DNA from: Larix kaempferi
Taxonomy: Eukaryota; Streptophyta; Pinopsida; Pinales; Pinaceae
Assembly: GCA_027924585.1 (NCBI GenBank)
Contig: BSBM01001138.1
Coordinates: forward strand, 9,968,001 to 10,032,000
Direction: 5' to 3'
Length of the DNA stretch: 64,000 nt
This document shows, one piece after another, positions 33,852 through 45,250 of this stretch; the stretch's first letter is position 1; each line of letters begins with the position of its first letter. The notes under the pieces were generated by a model that did not search any database, was not told where the DNA came from, and saw only the letters and a list, made by a program, of their open reading frames with translations. Both the position numbers and the translations under genes were made by a program.

Positions 33852-36800
33852 AGATAGTATCTTGGAACCTCAAAGGGTGCAATCATCCTCGGAAGATAAA
33901 AGCACTAGCTAGGAAAGTGAAGCGGGAGAATCCTAAAGTCCTCTTAATGCAGGAAACCAAATGCTCTTTCTCAACTCTGCAGAGGATAGGTCAAAGTATT
34001 GGAGAGGTTGTGAGGTAATGGAAGTTGATGCCTCAGGCATGGCAGGAGGTTTAGCTATCTTTTGGCAACCTCGTTCCATCACGCTATCTAACTGGAGCGC
34101 TAACAGGTTTTCTTTGATCTGTGATTTCTCTGTGATTTTCTCTGCAGTTAAGGGCGCTCTGGTTAACGTCTACGGTCCAAGCGTGACTCCCTTTAAGGAT
34201 TCCTTCCTCACTTCCTATCCTGGGTTTTCGCTCAAGATTATGAGGGATATTGGATTGTGGGTGGGGACTTCAACCTTATCTCGTCCCTGGATGAGAAGAA
34301 AGGTGGTCGTAGAAGTTTGGATAGGTTTCAGAAAAAATTTCGTGATATTCTAAGCCTTAGCCCGTTAATTGATGCGGAAATGGGCAATGGATGGTTCACG
34401 TGGAACAACAAGCGTGGGGGGTCTCACTTAGTGGTGTCCAGGCTGGATATATTCCTTGCTATGAAAGATATTGCTCGTGGGGCAAGCGAGGTCAATTCCA
34501 GTGTTCTCCCGGCTGCTGGTTCTGATCATTGGCCTGTTTGTTTGACCTGGGATTTGTCAAGCAACAAGCTTTTTAGACCTTTTTGCTTCGAGCAATTCTG
34601 GTTGGACCACAAGGACTTAAAGGACTTGGTGGGCCAGTGATGGCAGGAGATGGTTCCCTCAGCAGGATCAGGAATGTACGAGTTCCAACAGAAACTAAAG
34701 ACTCTGAAATCCAAGATTTGTACCTGGAACAGGGAGGATTTTGGCAACATCTTTTAGGATAAAAAGAAGTTGATTGAAGATATGGAATTTATCCACAGAA
34801 AGGGCATAGATGTTGGTTGGGATTAGGAATTAAGAGAACAGGAACATTGCCTTCTGCAGCGTTTGGAAGCTATAGAAAGGCAATAAGAGAGTTATTGGAA
34901 GCAAAAATCCCGTATTCAGTGGCTTCAGGAAGGTGAGCGAAACAAAAAGTTATTTCATAACTCAGTCATCCAAAACAGACACCGATCTAAAATTCTCAGA
35001 TTCGTAAGTCTAATGGGGAACTGGAGGACACCAGAGAAGGAATTGAAGAAGAAATCGTCCACCATTTTGAGTCTATCCTCAAAGAAGATAGAGTGGACCG
35101 GAGTCATGATATCTCTAAAATCACTCGCCTTATCCCCCGTCTGGTCACTCAAGAACAAAACGAAATGCTGGGTAAACCTGTTTCAATGCAAGAGGTGGAG
35201 GATGCCATGAACCAGATGGCTTTAGGGAAGGCACTAGGGTCTGATGGTTTCACCTCCAATTTTTTTCACTTCTTCTGGGACCTTATCAAGTCATAGGTTC
35301 ACCAGATTGTGGAAGAATTGAGACTCAGTGGGGGGGTGTTGAAAGCCTTCAATGCAACATTCTTATCTCTCATCCCAAAAGAGGAAGGTGTTAATTCTCC
35401 TGGTAAGTTCAGACCGATCGCTTTGTGCAATGTGATCTATAAAATCATCTCCAAAGTTATTGCCAATCAGCTTAAACCCCTTCTTCCCACCTTGATCAAC
35501 CCCGAGCAATCAGGTTTTGTGGAAGGTAGACAAATTGTTGATGGAATCATCCTGGTCCAAGAAACAATGCACTCTCTCAAGGTCACCAGGAAACTAGGTA
35601 TGCTTGTCAAACTGGATATAGCCAAGGCCTATGATAAGATCAGCTGGCAATATATGCGATGCATCCTAGAGGCGTTTGGCTTTAGAAGGGAGTGGATAGC
35701 TTGGATCATGAATCTGGTTTCCTCTCCTTTCTTCTCCATCCTCCTTAATGGTTCGCCGAAGAGGCTTCTTCAGGAATCCCTGGGTATGAGGCAAAGGGAC
35801 CCCCTTTCTCCTTTTCTCGTTATCCTTATGGCCGAAGGACTCAGTAAACTTTTACAATCCCACGTAGTTGCGGGTGGAATTCATGGGCTTCAGCTCCATA
35901 CTGGCATGGAGAAACAGACACACCAGCAATTTGTAGATGACACTATGCTAATGGGGCACCCTTTAGTCCAAGAGTCTAGGGCCTTCAAAAAATGTCTGGT
36001 GCAGTTTGTGAAGGCTTCTAGTCTGGAAGTAAATCCTGGCAAATCCCATGTGTTTTTCTTCAACACTCTTGGTCTGTCCCAACGCAATATTTTAAGAATT
36101 CTTGGCTTCAACCTTGGCACCCTCCCCACCAAATACCTTGGTGCCCCATTGGCTAAAGGCACGATCTGCTAGGTCTCGTGGCAGGAACTACTTGACCGAA
36201 TGAAAATAAAACTTGCTAGTTGGACTCTCCGCCCTCTTAATCTTCCTAGCCGCTTGATCTTGGTTAAAACTATTCTCCAAGCTATGCTTTTTTATCTATT
36301 TATCTATCCTTAAAGAAATTCGGAGCATTCATAGGTCTTTCTTGTGGGGACGCAGGGAAGCCAAGGCAAAATTTGCTTTGGTCGGTTGGGCTCACATTTG
36401 TAAACCCAAGATAAAGGGTGGCCTTGGTCTGAGAGATCCAGAGATTCTGAGTGAAATATATGGAGCCAAAATATGGTGGAGATGGTGCAATCACAGATCT
36501 GAACCATGGGCAAGGATGTGGAATATCAAATATGCTAGGGATAGAGAGCGGTTCCAGTTAATCAGATATAATGAGGAAAAGCAGGGGTCTCACATCTGGC
36601 TTAAAGCTTTCTCTAGCAGAAAACTTGTCCATGACCACTGTTTTTGGGAAATTCACAATGGGGAGCTTGCTAATTTTTGGGACGATTCTTGGAATCAACT
36701 ACCCAAGATTGGGGACAATCCCAGGTGGCAGACCATCAGGGAGAGTGGAATAGCTACTGGCATGACTAATGTTAATCATTATTGGGATAACAATGCTCAT

Positions 36801-38216
36801 GATGGACGTCGAACTTGGATCCCTTCTGATCGTTGGGATGATACCACTTCGGTGGAGTTTCTCTCCACTTTTGACTTAATGCTTCAGGAATGTTTCATCA
36901 AGACTAACAATGCCCCTGATAAACTCAGGTGGGGCTCCTCCCAGAAAGGCACTTTTAGTATCAAAGAGGCTTACAAGGTTTACACTCATGATGAGGAGGA
37001 AGTGGAGAAAATATGGGGAAAAATGTGGGGTATGAATTTGTGGCCCAAAGTCTCGGTGTTTTGCTGGTTAGTTGTGTGGAAAAGGATCCTAACTAGCGAG
37101 AATATGAGGAAACGGGGGATTCATGGACCCTCCTAATGTCCTCTCTGTTTAAGCGCAGAGGAGACAGTTGAACATCTCCTTGACTCCTGCTCATTCTCCT
37201 CTTCGATTTAGGATAAAGGAGCTTCTATTTTTAGAAGAAGTAATCGGGTCAGAGGTCATCCTAACCAATATCTCAAGTCTTGGGATCTTAAAGATTTCTT
37301 GAACCCTATCATTGGAACTCTATGGCAACTTTTCTCGTGTATGGCGATTTGGACAATTTGGAAAGAAAGGAATTCTCACATCTTCCGTGATAAAGCTCAC
37401 CGTGAGGAGGCTGTTTGGATGAAGCTGGTCAGAAATATTTCTGAAACGATTAGGAGGCAACAGTGGACTGATAAGGACAAATATCTATCCCCAGGGGACT
37501 TAAGCATTGCTACTGGTTGGGGCTTGTGTCAATCCGATTTGGATGGTCTTAGATGGAGAGTGGTTGTTTGTCGACCAACCATCCCAATTCGATGGTCTCC
37601 TCCCCCCTCTCCAGGTTTCAAAGTCAATTTTGATGGAGCATCTCGGGGTAACCCTGGCCCCGCGGGTTTTGGCGGGGTTTGCAGGACCAGCTCTGGCATC
37701 ATCTTGAAGGTCTTCTTTGGCTACATTGGTCATGACTCCAACAACTCTGCTGAACTCGAAGGCCTTATCCAGGGGCTCCTTTTGATTATTTCGAAAAATT
37801 GGTTCCCTGTGATCTTGGAAGGTGATTCCCTGATCCTCATTCAAATGGTGACGAAGCTCCTCTATGGCCAATCACCAGAGAAAGTGTCCTCCAGCTGGCA
37901 TCTCCTGACCCATTTGGAGATATTGAAGGATCTGCTGGCCAATCGGACGGCTATTTCCTTTGCCCACATGAAAAGAGAAGCCAACAAGGTTGTGGATCTC
38001 CTCGCGAATCATGGCATTGAGTGGGGAAATTCCCTTATGACAGGTTCTGTTTTCGACTTTCCTCATGCTGACTGGGTTAGGACATGTGGTCACCTGGAGG
38101 AAGCTGACCTAGCGGGATTTCGTCAGCAAATATCTCAGGTGGTCGTTTCCCAGGTTGACGATAATATGCGTATGGAGGAAGTTATTAGGGAGCCCCGTGG
38201 CATGGTGCGTTCATGA
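33848..38216 (+). pseudogene. LINE-D ORF2: endonuclease, RT, zinc region, RNase H
   Basis: Starts at the ATG at 33848 (MKIVSWNLKGCNHPRK), sharing ATGA with ORF1. Endonuclease: LLMQETKC (catalytic Glu), VYGPS, GGDFNLISS, SDHWPVCL; frameshifts near 33985 and 34240. RT (about 35090-36170): GKALGSDGF, FRPIALCNVIYKIISK, motif A DIAKAYDKISW, motif B LGMRQRDPLSPFL (family G changed to R), motif C QQFVDDTMLMG intact. Zinc region: FALVGWAHICKPKIKGGLG onward (36342-37136). RNase H (37299-38216): FKVNFDGASRGNPGPAGFGG, SAELEGLIQG, EGDSLILI and HMKREANKVVDLLAN, with all acidic residues and the HxxxxN part present in an open 305-codon frame. Stops include 34638, 34755, 35294, 36170 and 37134. It would nick DNA, copy RNA at the target and remove RNA. 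Confidence 0.9.
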
Positions 38217-38387
38217 TCCGAACGACGCTTGCCGTACTGATAGTTATGTTGATTGACATGTTCGGGCTCAGACTTAAACATGGCAGATTTGATGAAAAGG
38301 ATGGAGGCAGATCTCGTTGTACCGTCAACTGCACATTCCTCATTTTCTTTAATGGGCTCTTAAATCCATTTCAAGTTTGCTCATACT

Positions 38388-38985
38388 TGTTGATGTATAT
38401 GTAACTTCGGAATGTATTTCATCTATGTATATTGTACTCCTATAGAGATGTATTATTCCTCTATATGGAAGTGTCTTCATTTATATTGTAAGTGTCGTAA
38501 CTTATACTTGATGGGTTATTAGACCACCTTGTTGGGGTCGGCCCTGTATAAGTCATGTGGGTCGAAGGGTTATTAGACCACCCTATTGGGTGTCGGCCCA
38601 ATCAGCATTGTGTTATATGGTTAAGTTGAGGCCGACCTAGTAAAGGTTATAAGGCAAGTCAAGTCAAGTATAAATAGAGTGCGGGAGGCACTCTATTTCA
38701 TAATTCTATTCTCTCACACACTCTTTGGAGAGTGGCACACTTGTGGAGGAGGAGAAGCTACTGCTAGGAGATGTCTATCTCTTATGCTTGGGTTGTATCA
38801 TTGCTCTATCTATCTCTGAGGAAGTTATTAGGGTTTTTCACCTTTATGGTTTTCCTCAAGTAAACTCTGTGTCTCTTGTGTGCTTGCATTATTGTCCATG
38901 ATTGATATGTTGTAGACATGTTGTACATGTTGTTATCTCAGTTAAGATCCTAGATCAAATTGAAGTAAATTCTGAAAAACTAACA
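38388..38985 (+). repeat. Copia-1 5' LTR (598 bp)
   Basis: Starts tgttgatgtatatg and ends aaaaactaaca. Contains a TATA box tataaatag at 38669-38677 and two units of a repeat around gggttattagaccacc (about 38514 and 38570). It is very similar to the 3' LTR but lacks one 44-bp unit. Confidence 0.92.
38669..38677 (+). promoter_or_regulatory. TATA box of the Copia-1 5' LTR
   Basis: tataaatag, preserved in the 3' LTR at 44729-44737. It probably drives the element's genomic RNA. Confidence 0.7.
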
Positions 38986-38997
38986 TGGTATCAGAGC
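38986..38997 (+). other. Copia-1 primer binding site (initiator Met tRNA)
   Basis: TGGTATCAGAGC directly after the 5' LTR, the standard copia primer site complementary to the tRNA-iMet 3' end. Confidence 0.9.
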
Positions 38998-41785
38998 TAG
39001 CCTGAAAGAAGGCATGGTATGGCATGTATGACACTTGTTGCACTTGCGATGCTAGTGCTTGATATAGCAAAAACCAGTCATCGTAGCACTTTCGCTATAA
39101 ATCCGTTTTGGAAAAGGTTTCAGATCTGAAACTTTTACAGGTGGAATATCAGATACCCATGTACCTTGTATCCAAAGGAAAACTTCTAATTCATTGTACT
39201 TTGTGTTTTATGATCTGTACAATCTAGGGTTTCTGCCTCTTCCAGATCTGAGTCATAAACAGGTGACCTAGGAAAAAAGGTCATAACTTGGGCTAGGAAG
39301 CTCCAAAATAAATTTAGTAAAAAGTGACAGGTAGTGCACGAACTGTACTTTCTCATGTAACTTTTTCAGAGGCCGAAACTGAACCAGTGACACGTGGCAC
39401 ACCGTACAAGTTTGCTCTGCTGTTTTATCCCATAAAAAGGTGACGTTGCGACACTTGGCATAACTCTCTCTGAGAGAATACAATTGAGGTCAGACCTGTG
39501 GGGTTGGAAAGATGACAGGTCGGGATACCACAAATAGAAGTTTCAGACCCTGTGAATTCATAATTTTGGAGTTACACCAGAAACAATTAGGTGCATATTT
39601 CTATCAAAACAAAATTGGATTTTGAGCACCTTCATTCATGGCTCCGGGAATTAGGGTTTCGGAGAAAGTTGGAATTTTTGTAATCGGAGACCACGACTGA
39701 ATGATACTCATAAAAATCAAAATTTAGAGACCAAGATCATATTTTTTGGTTGGGCAGAAGGACGAGCTTGATCAGACCCTAGTTCGGGACTTTGATCGGA
39801 AAAGTGGAAAATTAGGGCTTCTGCAAAAATGGGAATTTTTGAAATCTGTGACCACGGCTGGAAGCTCCTCAGAAAAATAGAAGCTTAGAGCTTTGGATTG
39901 AACCTTTTGATTGGGTAGAAGGGTGGGCTTTATCAAACCCTAGTTCGGGGTCATGTCTAGTGAATCCGAAAGTTTCAAAGGCAAATTTGAGGGGTGAAAC
40001 TTTGCAGTTTTCAAATTTTGAGTATACTGGCTTGATCAACTCATCAAGGCGCATCTTTCTATCCTTTTAGAAGTTTGAAATTCAAAGTTTAAATTTTTAG
40101 GGTTTCTCTAACAAACCCTAATCCAGCTCCAGATCCAGTTCCTGCAAATCAAGTGGATTGGGTTAATCCTAGAAGAGAATGGATTGGTCACCTGCATAAG
40201 TGAAGAAGTTCCTGTTTCAGAGGGAGATGAGGCTAAGGCCTTACATAAGGAGATTACAAGCAATCTCGACAGGTATGACTTATCCAGGTATGTTTCGAGA
40301 TTTGTTCATGATTAATTTTATGGTGTGTTTGTCTTCATATTATTACGGTTAGTACAATCTTGATTAAATTTAGACTTGTCGTATCACCTTAATAAAATTA
40401 TGAATGCATGATAGAAGATATTCATTGATTAGGGTGTTGACACTTATGATTGCACTAATGCATTATGGTGTTGCATGAGGTTTATGTTGTCCTCTAACAT
40501 GAAAGGTACATCAAGAAAGACAAATCATGTTCTAGTTCAAGAACATATGATCATGGTGACATGAAGAGAAAGATTCATCCATTGTCATAGATCACATAGA
40601 AGATCTATTTACGAGGTATGTATAACTTGGTTCTATAATGGTTAGCTTATGAGATATGCAGGTTACTAGCACAAGTCATTGAAGAGAACAAGAAGATATC
40701 ATGTGGGTATGTTAGACATAACTAGCTAACATACGAATCCAGGTATGTTTTTCCTGTATCAAGTTAGAATCCTACCTTGTGATAGGATCTCTTATATAAG
40801 TATACATGGCATGATTGATAATGATTATTCTTAGGTTTGAATAATCATGGGTGTATGCATACTATGTTTCTTAATTTAATTGATGATATGAATAACCAGA
40901 AGAGTCATATGGTCAATAAGAATATGCATGAGTAAAAGAAGTATTCCATGAAACCTTGAATACTAATGTTTATTATCTGTGTTTGAATCATGACTATACA
41001 TGTTTAAGATTATGTTGTTTTAGTATCTGTACTAATGAATGTATGATTATGTATGAGATCTTGAGGATGGCACAATCATGACACTAGTGCACACTTAAGC
41101 ATGCATAGTGATCGAGGATGGATACAAGTTCAAGGACAAGTAATCTAGGAAGCAAAGATCAAGAGGGAGCATACTCCAGTAGTTTCTGCAAGGATGCAAA
41201 TATTTAGAGGGAGTTGACCACTTCTCACAATCCACATCAGAATGGAGTTGTAGAAAGGAAGCAAAGAATGAGAGGGAGTCAACCCTACAACCAAAGAAAG
41301 ATAAGTATTTGAATTGTCATTTCTTGTATACGTGTTTGTTTAAATAATATTGTTCAATGATGTATATGCTTATGTTCCTAGACTTAGGGTGTGTATAACG
41401 CATAATTGCATTAATGAACAGTATACTACTAATATGAATGTGATGGGTAAGTGGCCTATGGCACTGTACAACATTCCATTGCTACTTATCTAGAATGAAA
41501 CCTCTTTGCTGACATGTTGGGAGTAGTGCAAACTCTTAACAATGTTCTGGTAGAGATTGGAAGGCATCTAGAAAGTTACAGGATATGGATGAATATTGTA
41601 TTGAAGTATTGGCTAAAATAATTGCATGACTGTATGACATATTTCTTTATGTATGAGATGTTTCTAATCATGCAATTTAACTTGTTTTGTAGGAAATATT
41701 GTATACCTTCACCTACAAAAGAAGGACTACAACATTTGTTCCAGCAACAAAGATATCTATTGAAGATATTGAAGATATTGAAGTT
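38998..41785 (+). pseudogene. Copia-1 decayed leader, gag and integrase region
   Basis: No long frame remains. The only recognisable pro/pol piece is an integrase fragment near 41215-41262, TTSHNPHQNGVVERKQ, equivalent to the family's TPQQNGVAERKNR with its catalytic Glu. The rest, including gag, zinc knuckle and protease, is too decayed or deleted to identify. The element could only have moved with helper proteins after this loss. Confidence 0.65.
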
Positions 41786-43275
41786 CCCAGGATCTGGAAT
41801 GAAGTAATGGAAGAATGCCATGATTAGTTGATCATGAAGAATGATGTTTGGGATGCAATCCCAAGACCTGAAGGGAAGTCTGCTGTGACTTCCAAATGGA
41901 TCTATAAGATCAAGCATGCTGCAGATGGTAGCATGGAGAAATACAAAACGAGGTTTGTAGCTCGTGGCTTCTCCTAGAAAAAGGGATTGAGTATGAAGAG
42001 ACTTCTACACCTATAGCCAGGCACACTTCCATCAGATCAATACTTGCTCTGGCTGCAGTGATGAAATGGAAGGTACACCAGATGGATGTCAAGACTACTT
42101 TCTTGAATGGTGTAGTTGAAGAGGAAGTATATGTGGAGCAGCCACTCAGGTTTGAGACACATGATAGAGAAACTCATGTGTGCAAACTGAAGAAAGCCCT
42201 GTATGGTTTGAAACAGGCACCCAGGACCTGGTATAGCAGGATAGATGGATTCCTATCTAGTTTGGGCTTTAACAAGATTAAAGTGGATTCCAACCTTTAC
42301 TACAAGGTTGAGGAAGCCAATCCTGTGATTCTACTATTGTATGTGGATGACCTGTTTGTAACAGGTGAGGATAGATTGATTGCCGATACGAAGAGGAAGC
42401 TTGCTGCTAAGCTCGAGATGAAGGACTTGGCTATGATGCACTACTTTCTTAGTATGGAGGTGTGGCAGAGTGCAGATGGAATCTTCCTTGGACAAGGGAA
42501 GTATGCAGTAGAGATCCTGAAGAGGTTCGGGATGATGGACTGCAAGGCCATGGACACACCTATGGCATCGAATCTGAAGCTTCTATGTGATGCTTCATCT
42601 GAGCCAGTTGATGCTACGATGTATCATCAGATGATTGGGTCCTTGATGTACCTGACGAATACGAGACCAGACATTTGCTTTGCGGTGAACACCTTGAGCC
42701 AGTATCTGATAGATCCGAGACATGTTCACCTGATAGCTGCAAAGCATGTTCTGAGGTACCTGAAGGGTACAGTTGATTATGGGCTCAAGTATGATGCGAA
42801 TCAGAAGTTTAACCTGGAGGGTTATGTTGATTCGGATTGGGCAGGAAGTGCCATTGATCGAAAGAGCACTACGGGGTGTTGCTTCAGTATGGGATCCAGT
42901 ATGATCTCTTGGCTTAGCAGGAGGCAGTCTTGTGTGGCACTGAGTACAACCGAAGCAGAGTATGTCGTAGCTTGTTCGGCTAGTTGTGAGGCAGTATGGC
43001 TTAGGAAGCTACTGTCTGATTTGTTTGATCTCCAGTTGAGTGCTACTTGTATATACTGTGACAACCAGAGTTGTGTGAAGTTGTCATAGAACCCAGTGTT
43101 CCATGACAAGTTGAAGCACATTGAGATCAAGTTCCACTATATCAGGGATATGGTGCAGAGAGGAGCAGTGAAGCTCCTGTATGTTGCGACGGACGAGCAG
43201 ATAGCCGATGTGTTGACCAATCCGCTGGCCAGAGTGAAGTTTGAATACTTCAGAGGGAGACTTGGTGTACTTTAG
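41786..43275 (+). pseudogene. Copia-1 reverse transcriptase and RNase H
   Basis: Reading from about 41786 gives the copia RT entry (VWDAIPRPEGKSAVTSKWIY, KYKTRFVARGFS). A TAG at about 41974 replaces the usual Gln of GFSQ. The main open part (42058-43089, 343 codons) has VHQMDVKTTFLNG, LYGLKQAPRTWY, YVDDLFVTG (YVDD catalytic pair), MDTPM, MIGSLMYLTNTRPDI, then RNase H motifs YVDSDWAGSAIDRKSTTG, STTEAEYVV and YCDNQSCVKLS. A TAG at 43087 is followed in frame by NPVFHDKLKHIEIKFHYI and QIADVLTNPLARVKFEYF, to the natural stop at about 43275. Only a few stops break it, so this half of pol is much better kept than the 5' half. Confidence 0.9.
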
Positions 43276-43342
43276 ATCGAGATGCCTTCCAAGGGGAAGT
43301 GATGAAGTCCAAAGACACAGATGCACATGGGCCATTCTCGCT

Positions 43343-43745
43343 TAGTGGTAGGAAAGTCCTCCTATGTTGATAGATGCAAGGGCCGAGACATTCTTACATG
43401 GTGGTAGGAAAGTCCTCCCATGGTAGGATGTAAGGGTTGGACCCATTCTCACATGGTGGTAGGAAAGTCCTCCCATGGTGAAGATGTAAGGGATGGGGCT
43501 AGTCTGGCATGGTGGTAGGAAAGTCCTCCCATGGCCATTGACATAACTGCTGGGGCCAGTCTGGCATGGTGGTAGGAAAGTCCTCCCATGGCCATTGACA
43601 TAAGTGTCGAGGCCATTCTGGCATGGTGGTAGGAAAGTCCTCCCATGGACGTTGATGTAAGTGTTGTGTCTCACATGTTGGTAGGAAAGTACTCTCATGT
43701 TGGTACACTGGGTCTCGTATGGTGGTAGGAAAGTCCTCCCATACT
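43343..43745 (+). repeat. Eight-unit tandem repeat (about 55-58 bp) in Copia-1
   Basis: The core ggtggtaggaaagtcctccc recurs near 43347, 43400, 43455, 43511, 43569, 43624, 43678 and 43722. Between cores lie variable parts that often include atg.aag. and cattctggcatgg. The array lies between the pol stop and the 3' LTR. Minus-strand frames over it (up to 163 codons) are repeat artefacts. Confidence 0.88.
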
Positions 43746-43815
43746 GGAGACTGTGTGATGTGCTCCGTGGACTATGTGTGGTGATCTGAAGATGATGATG
43801 TGACAGTTGGGTACA

Positions 43816-43935
43816 CAGGTTTTGCAGAGGCATATAATCAGTCCTGAGATGCTCTTGCAGGTTTTGCAGAGGCAGTGTAATCAGTCCTGAGAGATCTTGC
43901 AGGTTTTGTACAGGCAGTGTAATCAGTCATGAGGT
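43816..43935 (+). repeat. Three-unit tandem repeat (about 40 bp) in Copia-1
   Basis: Units built on gcaggttttgcagaggca and taatcagtcctgag start near 43816, 43857 and 43899. Weaker relatives occur near 44050 and 44130. Confidence 0.75.
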
Positions 43936-44393
43936 GTACCTACTTGATGGCTTGCTCGTAGAGATGATGATTATCAAGATGATCATGTGATGATATACAT
44001 CAGGTGGATGTATAGTGAGTATCAGGTTGATACTCTGTGGTCATGGACAGGTTGTGCAGTGGCATGTAAAAGATCCTGGGAGATTTGATAGGTTGAGTTG
44101 TGTGCTCGTAAAAGGCCTGGGATGCTCTTGCGAGGTTTTGTCGATGCACGTGATGAGTCCCGAGGTTTCCATAGTATGACCAGTGATGATGAAGACCTAC
44201 ATGGAGGCTATGCCTACATCCAGCATGAAAAAGGGTTGGCTCTGTAGAACTTCCTATGACGAGTAGATTCAGAGATTGATTGAGATAGCAGCAGCAGTGA
44301 CGATGACGATGATTAGAGGACGATGCATCGATGACGATGATCCAGAGAAGAAGACTTGTGCTAGCAGATCTGTGTTGAGAAATACCTTCCTAG

Positions 44394-44403
44394 TTAAAGG
44401 GAG
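44394..44403 (+). other. Copia-1 polypurine tract
   Basis: The purine run taaagggag lies immediately before the 3' LTR; it primes plus-strand DNA synthesis. Confidence 0.7.
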
Positions 44404-45045
44404 TGTTGATGTATATGTAACTTCAGAATGTATTTCATCTATGTATATTGTACTCCTATAGAGATGTATTATTCCTCTATATGGAAGTGTCGTCATTTAT
44501 ATTGTAAGTGTCGTAACTTATACTTGATGGGTTATTAGACCACCTTGTTGGGGTCGGCCATGTATAAGTCATGTGGGTCGAAGGGTTATTAGACCATCCT
44601 ATTGGGGGTTGTCCATGTGGGTCAAAGGGTTATTAGACCACCCTATTGGGTGTCAGCCCAGTCAGCATTGTGTTATATGGTTAAGTTGAGGCCGACCTAG
44701 TAAAGGTTATAAGGCAAGTCAATTCAAGTATAAATAGAGTGCGGGAGGCACTCTATTTCATCATTCTATTCTCTCACACACTCTTTGGAGAGTGGCGCAC
44801 TTGTGGAGGAGGAGAAGCTACTGCTAGGAGATGTCTATCTATTATGCTTGGGTTGTATCATTGCTCTATCTATCTCTGAGGAAGTCATTGGGGTTTTTCA
44901 CCTTTATGGTTTTCCCCAAGTAAACTCTGTGTCTCTTGTGTGCTTGCATTATTGTCCATGATTGATATGCTGTAGATATGCTGTATATGTTGTTCTCTCA
45001 GTTAAGATCCTAGATCAAATTGAAGTAAATTCTGAAAAACTAACA
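44404..45045 (+). repeat. Copia-1 3' LTR (642 bp)
   Basis: Same ends as the 5' LTR. It holds three units around gggttattagacca, against two in the 5' LTR, which accounts for the 44-bp length difference. Confidence 0.92.
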
Positions 45046-45250
45046 GTACTCCTCGATGATTACCCATCACCTCGCAGCTTCATCCATGATTTCTCCTTAG
45101 GTTTCAAATATGACGGGTTGTTCGCGCATTCCCATCGCTCTCCCTATTGTTCTGCCTGTTTGCTGGTTTAGTGATAGCGCTCTGAGCTTTGTTGAGTGTG
45201 AGCAGGGGTGGTTTTTTTAGGTAAGACCACCGGAACCTCTGAAGGCTTTC

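Larger units (their letters stand above)
38388..45045 (+). mobile_element. Copia-1, Ty1/copia element with both LTRs (6.66 kb)
   Basis: 5' LTR 38388-38985, primer site 38986-38997, a decayed gag and integrase region, an RT-RNase H region (41786-43275), a tandem-repeat block, a polypurine tract and 3' LTR 44404-45045. Flanking duplication atact (38383-38387) against gtact (45046-45050), one mismatch. Inserted between ORF2 and ORF3 of LINE-D. Most of gag and integrase is deleted or unreadable. Confidence 0.92.

Noticed and set aside
43342-43833. 163-codon minus-strand frame with repeated GRTFLPPC units
   Set aside because: Produced by the 57-bp tandem array inside Copia-1; several frames are open across it at once.
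43343-43935. CRISPR-like array
   Set aside because: Spacers are themselves related and the setting is the 3' end of a plant copia element; no Cas genes.
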